DNA of 64,000 nucleotides. Source: SB11 sp964584305. Its GTDB lineage: Bacteria; Bacteroidota; Bacteroidia; UBA8524. Shown here one piece after another: positions 59,350 through 64,000 of this stretch. The notes under the pieces are model-generated. The model searched no databases and was not told the origin of the DNA. It saw nothing but the letters and a program-made list of their open reading frames with translations. The position numbers and the translations under genes were made by a program. Position 1 is the stretch's first letter. The number at the start of each line of letters is the position of its first letter. The stretch lies in NCBI GenBank assembly GCA_964584305.1, contig CAZOZL010000001.1, positions 1 through 64,000 of the forward strand, in the 5' to 3' direction.

Positions 59350-59934
59350 TTATTCTATTGCCTCCGCTTTCTTTTTCAAATCGGCAGCAAATGTTTCAAA
59401 AGCAGTAGTAAAATCGGGCAGCGAGCCTTTTATCATAGGCAACATTGCTCCTGTATACACTTCTTGCATGGTAAATACAGTAACTTTCTCTCCCATAGGT
59501 TTTAGGCTAAAGGTACGAACGCCTTTAAACATTGCATTACCATCGCTCCACACCATTTTACTTGATGGATTAAACTCGCTAACTTTCATTTTAAAAGTTC
59601 GGTTAGGGGCAATTTTAGCATGAAGTTTAATTGCCTCATTCAACGCAATATTACCCTCAATGCTATCAATGGTGGTATTCCAGTTATGAAAATCAGGGGC
59701 GTTGGTTAAAATTGCCCAAATGGTTTTGGGTGTGGCATTAATGCTAATGCCCACTTCATAAATCATACGGAAGGATTTTTTGGTTTTTACTGCTTTTCCA
59801 TTAGCAATTATGTTGCTTGTTGGGGGGGTAGATTTTGTGCTGGCGCAGGATACCAAGATTGAAATTAAACCAGCAAGAAATAATTGTCCTGAAATTGATT
59901 GATGTTTTCTGTTGAAATGGGTTGTAGTAAGCAT
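59350..59934 (-). CDS. SRPBCC/polyketide cyclase-like lipoprotein
   Basis: 194 residues. Hydrophobic signal then LVSCAST, a lipobox. The START/SRPBCC fold follows: GISINATPKTIWAILTNAPDFHNWNTTI, then FNPSSKMVWSDGNAMFKGVRTFSLKP and a C-terminal helix LPDFTTAFETFAADLKKKAE. Such domains bind hydrophobic ligands; a lipoprotein form is less usual. Downstream of the sigma factor on the same strand (108-nt gap), so it may be its target. Confidence 0.8.
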   Translation of the reverse strand: MLTTTHFNRKHQSISGQLFLAGLISILVSCASTKSTPPTSNIIANGKAVKTKKSFRMIYEVGISINATPKTIWAILTNAPDFHNWNTTIDSIEGNIALNEAIKLHAKIAPNRTFKMKVSEFNPSSKMVWSDGNAMFKGVRTFSLKPMGEKVTVFTMQEVYTGAMLPMIKGSLPDFTTAFETFAADLKKKAEAIE

Positions 59935-60042
59935 TACTTGTTTTGTTTTTTGTTAAAATATTTCCTTTAGACAATTAAGCCTTAGAAAACGGACGAAAAA
60001 CAAGAGCATATTTTACAAGTATTTGATTGCTAAGTAAATAAG

Positions 60043-60828
60043 CTAATCGCCTGAATGTTCAGGCAAATTTTCGAGCATATAATTATGAAAATCAAAACCT
60101 TCGGCTTGTATTGGGTCAATCGCCTTTACTAAACCCACTCTCAACTCAAAAAGCTGCTCATAATTAGCTTTGTTACGCTCTTTCACAAGTTTTAGTTTTC
60201 TGGTTTCGGCTTCTGCATCTTGCTGCGGGTTAAACATACCATTTAGTTCTGTACACTGATAACAAGCCCCTTGTTTTCCAATTAGCGAACATCGGCTTTC
60301 AAAAATGCGCATCATTCGTTCTCTGCTATCTGCCAATGCGTGCTTTACCTTACCCTCCGTTAGTATGGTTATTTGCATTATCTCTTTTACTTTAAAACCA
60401 TATATCTCTTTTAGCATTAGGCAAACTTGTTCTTCCAAACTAAGGGTTTTGCTCATACAGGTAAAGCAATAGTCTAAATGTTCTTTCAATATATATTTCC
60501 CTTGTGGCGAGTTTTGGGTAATGCCAAACATGGTTTGTTGTATCTCTTTTGAGGCAAAGGTAGCCGTGCGGCAATTGTCTTGATAGTCTTCGTGCCAGCG
60601 TTTTTTATCTTTTAAAAAGTTTTTTGCATGGTTGGTAGCTATTGCAAACACCCATGTTTTAAAGGATGACTCTGCCCTAAAGCTACTAATGTTTTTAGTT
60701 GCCTTTAGGTAGGTTTCCTGCACAATATCTTCCATATCTTGCTTGTTGGGTACAAGCCGATACACATACGATTTCAACTCGTTTTGAAATGCGAGGTACT
60801 CTTGCAGATAAGGGTTGTTAAATTCCAT
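60043..60828 (-). CDS. ECF-like sigma factor with long Cys-containing tail
   Basis: 261 residues from ATG 60828; a TTG six nt upstream lies in the promoter box. Sigma region 2: DMEDIVQETYLKATKNISSFRAESSFKTWVFAIATNHAKNFLKD. Sigma region 4: LSLEEQVCLMLKEIYGFKVKEIMQI. Extra elements are a Cys pair before region 4 (YCFTCMSKT) and about 85 residues after it with CSLIGKQGACYQCTELNG and a helical end. Redox or metal sensing by these cysteines is a guess. No anti-sigma gene is seen. Confidence 0.8.
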   Translation of the reverse strand: MEFNNPYLQEYLAFQNELKSYVYRLVPNKQDMEDIVQETYLKATKNISSFRAESSFKTWVFAIATNHAKNFLKDKKRWHEDYQDNCRTATFASKEIQQTMFGITQNSPQGKYILKEHLDYCFTCMSKTLSLEEQVCLMLKEIYGFKVKEIMQITILTEGKVKHALADSRERMMRIFESRCSLIGKQGACYQCTELNGMFNPQQDAEAETRKLKLVKERNKANYEQLFELRVGLVKAIDPIQAEGFDFHNYMLENLPEHSGD

Positions 60829-60831
60829 AAA

Positions 60832-60839
60832 CAAAAATA
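60832..60839 (-). promoter_or_regulatory. -7 promoter box TATTTTTG, sigma factor gene
   Basis: TAnnTTTG match on the minus strand ending 3 nt before ATG 60828, the tightest spacing in the window. Confidence 0.5.
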
Positions 60840-60864
60840 GTGTTCTATAGTAAGTTTGCAGTAA

Positions 60865-61012
60865 TTATCTTGCCGCTGGGCTATGTAGAGTTTGATTTTT
60901 ACCTTCACCATAATAATCGTGATGAGGGTATGAGGGAAACTATCTAACGCAGAAGAAAAAAGAATTTGGGTTGATAAAGTTGGCGGAACTACGTTCCGCC
61001 AACTTCTTTTTT
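60865..61012 (+). ncRNA. Candidate small RNA between promoter-like box and orphan terminator
   Basis: The 60829-61138 gap holds a TAAGTTTG box at 60851-60858 on the plus strand and a strong terminator at 60977-61012, with no convincing ORF between them. A transcript of about 150 nt would result. No -33 TTG at normal spacing was found. It could instead be the attenuated leader of another unit. Function unknown. Confidence 0.25.
60977..61012 (+). terminator. Strong orphan terminator
   Basis: 13-bp GC-rich perfect arms (AAGTTGGCGGAAC/GTTCCGCCAACTT), 3-nt loop, then CTTTTTT. It points in the plus direction but no plus-strand CDS lies upstream. Confidence 0.7.
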
Positions 61013-61138
61013 GTGATGCTTAGTATAAAGAAAAGAGTGTTTGGTAGCTGCGGTTACTGTATAGGTATAAAAGGGTTGGCGCGTTGCAACCACTACTAAA
61101 AATGGACACTCTTTATGGCAAACAAACACTAAGAAACG

Positions 61139-61573
61139 ATGAAGAATTTAAAATACATGGGTATTGTTACCTTGTTTATGCTGTTGGCTGTTGCTTGTAG
61201 TAAAAATGATGATGCTGGCAGCACACCAACACCCACCCCTAATGGGGGAGGCAATTCTCCAACCCCTGATTATGTAGATAGTATTGCCCGCAAGTGGAAG
61301 GTTACTGCCGCCACACACAAAGGCAACCCTGATGGTAGCTCTAAAGGTTTGGAGTTAGAGATTAGAAAAGACGGCTCTTATACCCTCACAAGTACTGGTT
61401 TTATAGGCACGTGGACGTTTTTAGATAATGATACCAAAGTATTGTTGGATAAGGGCAACTCGCAAATTGAAACTACTTGGACAGTGAAAAAACTTACTTC
61501 AACAAGGCTTGAGGTTGATTTTAAAAGCCCATTTACGGGTGGTGCTTCGAGTTGGGAAATGGAGGCACAATAA
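61139..61573 (+). CDS. Lipocalin-like lipoprotein
   Basis: 144 residues. Lipobox AVAC then SKNDD, with a Thr/Pro/Gly linker to about residue 45. The body ARKWKVTAATHKGNP, LEIRKDGSYTLTSTGFIGTWTFLDND, TTWTVKKLTSTRLEVDF follows the lipocalin-like (DUF4923/lipocalin_5-type) pattern of small Bacteroidota lipoproteins. Ligand unknown. Monocistronic, with a terminator after it. Confidence 0.75.
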   Translation: MKNLKYMGIVTLFMLLAVACSKNDDAGSTPTPTPNGGGNSPTPDYVDSIARKWKVTAATHKGNPDGSSKGLELEIRKDGSYTLTSTGFIGTWTFLDNDTKVLLDKGNSQIETTWTVKKLTSTRLEVDFKSPFTGGASSWEMEAQ

Positions 61574-61615
61574 ATAAGAAGAGTAAACGCTATTTAAAAA
61601 GGCGTTTTATATGCC

Positions 61616-61649
61616 AAATAAAGCCGTATCGGTAGATACGGCTTTATTT
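61616..61649. terminator. Bidirectional terminator between convergent genes
   Basis: 15-bp perfect arms (AAATAAAGCCGTATC/GATACGGCTTTATTT) around GGTA. The 3' arm overlaps the stop codon of the minus-strand response regulator. Confidence 0.75.
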
Positions 61650-62343
61650 ATGCAACAAATTTATAGCCCACGCCCCTAAGCGAGTGGAAGTGTTTAGGGT
61701 TTTTGGGGTCTTGTTCAAAGTATTTTCTAAATGCCAATATAAAATTATCAATAGTACGGGTAGAAGGATATACGCTATACCCCCATACCGCTTGAAATAT
61801 TTTTTCTCTACTCACTACCTCGCCTTTGTTTTCAACTAATAGTTTCAGCAGTAGTGCTTCTTTTTTGGTTAGTTTAAACTCACCATTTACACCCTTCGCA
61901 TCGTAGCTAATAAAGTTTGCATAGTTATCGCCAAAGGCATAATCGTTAAAGCCTTGTTTTGCTTCACCACTGTGTGCTTTGTTTCGGGCAATAAGTTTGC
62001 TTACCCTAAGTATTAGCTCTTCAAGGTTAAAGGGTTTTACCAAGTAGTCGTCGCCTCCTTTCTTTAGTCCGTTCACACGGTCTTCTTCTGTGTTTTTGGC
62101 AGATAGAAAAAGAATAGGTGTTTCATTGTCTTTTAAGCGTATGTTTTCGCAAACGGTTATCCCGTCAATATTAGGTATCATAATGTCTAATATTACCATT
62201 GCAAAGTTCTCTTCGCCAAATGTTTGAATAGCGGTAGCACCATCGCCAACAGCATTTACAGAATACCCTTCCAGTTCAAGGTTAAGTTTTAGGTTATGTG
62301 CTAATGAGGGTTCGTCCTCAACCAACAATATTTTATCTTTCAT
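61648..62343 (-). CDS. OmpR/PhoB-family response regulator
   Basis: 231 residues. Receiver: ILLVEDEPSLAHNLK, phospho-Asp in MVILDIMIPNIDGITV, Lys in DDYLVKPFNLEELI. Winged-helix DNA-binding domain (about 130-231): FKLTKKEALLLKLLVENKGEVVSREKIFQAVWG and TRTIDNFILAFRKYFE. Partner of the histidine kinase gene 12 nt upstream. Similar in form to Bacteroidota RprY-type regulators; target genes not evident. Confidence 0.9.
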   Translation of the reverse strand: MKDKILLVEDEPSLAHNLKLNLELEGYSVNAVGDGATAIQTFGEENFAMVILDIMIPNIDGITVCENIRLKDNETPILFLSAKNTEEDRVNGLKKGGDDYLVKPFNLEELILRVSKLIARNKAHSGEAKQGFNDYAFGDNYANFISYDAKGVNGEFKLTKKEALLLKLLVENKGEVVSREKIFQAVWGYSVYPSTRTIDNFILAFRKYFEQDPKNPKHFHSLRGVGYKFVA

Positions 62344-62355
62344 AATCGGTAGGTT

Positions 62356-63492
62356 TTATGATATTATTTTAAATGAAATTTTAAAAATGCTTCCTTGGGG
62401 GTCGTTATTCACTATTTCAACGGAAGCCTTGTGATTATCCGCTATCTCTTTCACAATATACAACCCTAAACCCGTTCCTTTTGATGTTCTTGTACTCTCA
62501 TTCCCTACGCGGTAAAACTGCTTAAAAACATTTATTCGTTCAGCCTTTGGTATTCCTACGCCTTCATCGGCAATTAGCAAAGTAGCTTTATCGCCTTCCT
62601 TTGTTATCGAAATTTTTATAATCGATTTTTGGGGAGAATACTTTAACGCATTTTCAATGAGGTTATTAATGGCAAGGGTTAGGGCAAATATATCCGCACT
62701 TATTTCAATATCCTCTTCAATATCCTCTTCAATAGTGTAATTAGCACCATGTTTTTTTATATAGTTTTCGCTAATACCTGTTAGCAAAGTACTTAAATCA
62801 ACGGTGGTAAAATGGTATTGATAGCTTTTTCCTTCTATTCGGGTGGCTAAAAGCATATTCTCCACCAAATCGTTTAGGCGGTTCACATCCTCAATACAGT
62901 TATCAATCATTGGGTTCATTTGCTCACGGGTAAGTTCTCGCCGTTGTATGGTTTGCAAAAACAGCTTAACAGATGCCATGGGCGTTTTTAGTTCGTGGGT
63001 AACTGCTAATAAAAAATTGCTTTTTTGTTGATTTAAGCGAATAATAGAGGTTAAGCGATTGTATAGCCAACTAAACCCAAACAGTAATAACGAAAGAAAA
63101 ACAATTCCTTCAATAAGGTACATTCGCACCTTTCGGTTTTTGTCATTTTCCAGCTTTTGTACAATATCAGGAGCTGGTATTATAGATATTTGTTGATTTT
63201 TGATAGCTAATTTTGTGTAGGGGTGTTTTTCCTTTATTAGCTGCTGCATGGTAGCCGTATCGAAATAAATAATATGTCTGCCTAATTTTAACTTGGCAAA
63301 AACAGTATCACTATTTGGTTTAAACTTGGAATGTTCCAGCACCGTGCGAGTAGCCTTGTGTACCTCATACCCCAGCTTGTTATCATCGTCTATATGCACC
63401 TCATAGCTGAGTTTTACCAACGAGTATGTCCACCAGCCAAAGGCCGTCATTGTAAAAACAAGAATAATATAAAATGTAGTTCTAAGTTTCAA
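62356..63492 (-). CDS. Sensor histidine kinase
   Basis: 378 residues from TTG 63492 (no ATG before the first helix). Two membrane helices (about 5-27 and 125-145) around a roughly 95-residue periplasmic sensor. HisKA with phospho-His in LAVTHELKTPMASVKLF; HATPase_c with N-box LTLAINNLIENALKYSP, DEGVGIP, and GTGLGLYIVKEI. The short repeat IEEDIEEDIEI before the N-box comes from a 15-bp DNA duplication (about 62712-62741). Acts with the response regulator downstream. Confidence 0.88.
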   Translation of the reverse strand: MKLRTTFYIILVFTMTAFGWWTYSLVKLSYEVHIDDDNKLGYEVHKATRTVLEHSKFKPNSDTVFAKLKLGRHIIYFDTATMQQLIKEKHPYTKLAIKNQQISIIPAPDIVQKLENDKNRKVRMYLIEGIVFLSLLLFGFSWLYNRLTSIIRLNQQKSNFLLAVTHELKTPMASVKLFLQTIQRRELTREQMNPMIDNCIEDVNRLNDLVENMLLATRIEGKSYQYHFTTVDLSTLLTGISENYIKKHGANYTIEEDIEEDIEISADIFALTLAINNLIENALKYSPQKSIIKISITKEGDKATLLIADEGVGIPKAERINVFKQFYRVGNESTRTSKGTGLGLYIVKEIADNHKASVEIVNNDPQGSIFKISFKIIS

Positions 63493-63598
63493 TGTTTAAA
63501 AAAAGTGTTTCTTTTACAAAGTTTCACAAAACTTAACAGTTTTACACCCTATAAAGTGAGAAATTACACAAAAATGAAGAAAGTAAATGCGTTTATGA

Positions 63599-63835
63599 AT
63601 GATTGAACTAAACAAATATACCCGCTCACAATTGGCATTACGCAATGGGCAAGACCGTGAAGAGGTTTGGGTAGCCTACAAAGGCTTGATATATGACGTT
63701 ACCCAAAGTAGGCTATGGCGCAATGGAAAACACTACCAACACTGGGCAGGACAAGACCTTACCCTCGAGCTAAAAGATGCCCCACATACAGCCGCCGTTT
63801 TTGAAAGAGTGAAAGCAATAGGTAAACTGGTTTAA
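63599..63835 (+). CDS. Cytochrome b5-like heme-binding protein
   Basis: 78 residues, a minimal cytochrome b5 fold: YTRSQLALRNGQDREEVWVAYKGLIYDVT, then heme-ligand His in GKHYQHWAGQDLT and in KDAPHTAAVFERV. Soluble, no anchor. Electron partner unknown. A ten-codon ORF (MKKVNAFMND) directly upstream ends overlapping its ATG. Confidence 0.83.
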   Translation: MIELNKYTRSQLALRNGQDREEVWVAYKGLIYDVTQSRLWRNGKHYQHWAGQDLTLELKDAPHTAAVFERVKAIGKLV

Positions 63836-63898
63836 ATCAGCGGCTATTTTTTTGATTTTCCCCTCGAAAGAGTGAAATTTGCCTAAAACAATATTACT

Positions 63899-64000
63899 AT
63901 GGCAGTAGCAGCAGCTTTTAACTTTAAAAAATGGATTGATGAAAACCGACACCTTCTAAAACCCCCCGTTGGCAATATACAAGTGTGGAAAGATGCTGAA
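63899..64000 (+). CDS. 3-hydroxyanthranilate 3,4-dioxygenase, N-terminus only
   Basis: The gene runs off the right edge; 34 codons are visible. FNFKKWIDENRHLLKPPVGN followed by IQVWKDAE is the characteristic opening of this enzyme, which opens the 3-hydroxyanthranilate ring on the kynurenine route to NAD. The iron-binding residues lie beyond the window. Transcribed in the same direction as the cytochrome b5-like gene, 63 nt after it. Confidence 0.78.
   Translation, partial: MAVAAAFNFKKWIDENRHLLKPPVGNIQVWKDAE

Noticed and set aside
62700..62745. Short tandem repeat in the sensor kinase as a phase-variation site
   Set aside because: The duplicated unit is 15 bp, so changes in copy number would keep the frame; it is simply a duplicated five-residue motif.

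Overview
The window reads as a stretch of ordinary chromosome from an AT-rich member of the Bacteroidota. The evidence is: C-terminal type IX secretion (T9SS) sorting domains on two proteins; a fused lpxC/fabZ gene; BshA of bacillithiol synthesis; a lipoprotein form of TamA (TamL-like); many Lys/Asp-rich lipoproteins with short lipoboxes; and promoters of the TAnnTTTG (-7) type typical of this phylum. Placement below phylum (Chitinophagales or Sphingobacteriales-like) is only a guess. Two runs of exactly 100 N (11844-11943 and 48216-48315) show a scaffolded draft assembly. I saw no rRNA, tRNA, CRISPR array, phage, transposase or plasmid gene.

Layout. 1-3.4 kb: cut-off start of a secreted protein, a radical SAM/flavin reductase pair, mtnN and a DUF4399 lipoprotein. 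3.7-8.2 kb: three-gene glycosyltransferase/membrane cluster. 8.2-10.9 kb: DUF2752 and TM2 membrane proteins, elbB, and two tandem HAD-like phosphatases. 11-15.6 kb: two large DUF3857/transglutaminase-fold exported proteins, one carrying an assembly gap. 15.9-20.3 kb: methyltransferase, DUF4332 protein, MenE-like ligase, class V aminotransferase and a CheY-like receiver. 20.3-22.5 kb: a MarR regulator plus membrane protein, set between two long direct copies of an intergenic repeat. 22.6-31.8 kb: PiT-type transporter, cell-wall amidase, LptD, DUF493, OsmC, PaaN, a YD-repeat lipoprotein and YceI. 32-36.6 kb: Rieske protein, small uncharacterised proteins, twin GNATs, LytTR regulator, BshA and TadA. 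36.6-46 kb: a secreted Lys-rich protein, gcvT, IMPACT-family protein, a TrmH-type methylase overlapping divergently with a TamL-like protein, pyrD and pgk. 46.2-50.9 kb: DUF2892 protein, a T9SS protein, a 44-residue-repeat fibre-like protein with the second gap, and a T9SS multicopper oxidase. 51.3-59.3 kb: unknown protein, SecG, a GT-C glycosyltransferase, then the lipid A operon HD hydrolase-lpxD-lpxC/fabZ-lpxA-ABC ATPase. 59.3-64 kb: SRPBCC lipoprotein, ECF sigma factor with a long tail, lipocalin-like lipoprotein, a two-component system, a cytochrome b5-like protein and the start of 3-hydroxyanthranilate dioxygenase.

Themes. Much of the window builds the envelope: lipid A (LpxA/C/D, FabZ), its export to the surface (LptD), outer-membrane assembly (TamL), wall turnover (amidase), glycosylation and T9SS cargo. 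The rest is central metabolism (pgk, gcvT, pyrD, mtnN) and RNA modification (TadA, TrmH-type).

The most notable non-coding features are three families of dispersed intergenic repeats, a 35-bp piece of elbB copied into its own upstream region, a TM2 gene whose conserved N-terminus is cut by one in-frame TAG, and a recurring arrangement in which the TAnnTTTG box lies only 3-12 nt before the start codon, implying leaderless or very short-leader mRNAs. I did not find a clearly new multi-gene system; the strongest candidates for follow-up are the repeats, the short-leader promoters, a possible small RNA near 60.9 kb and several palindromic operator candidates.
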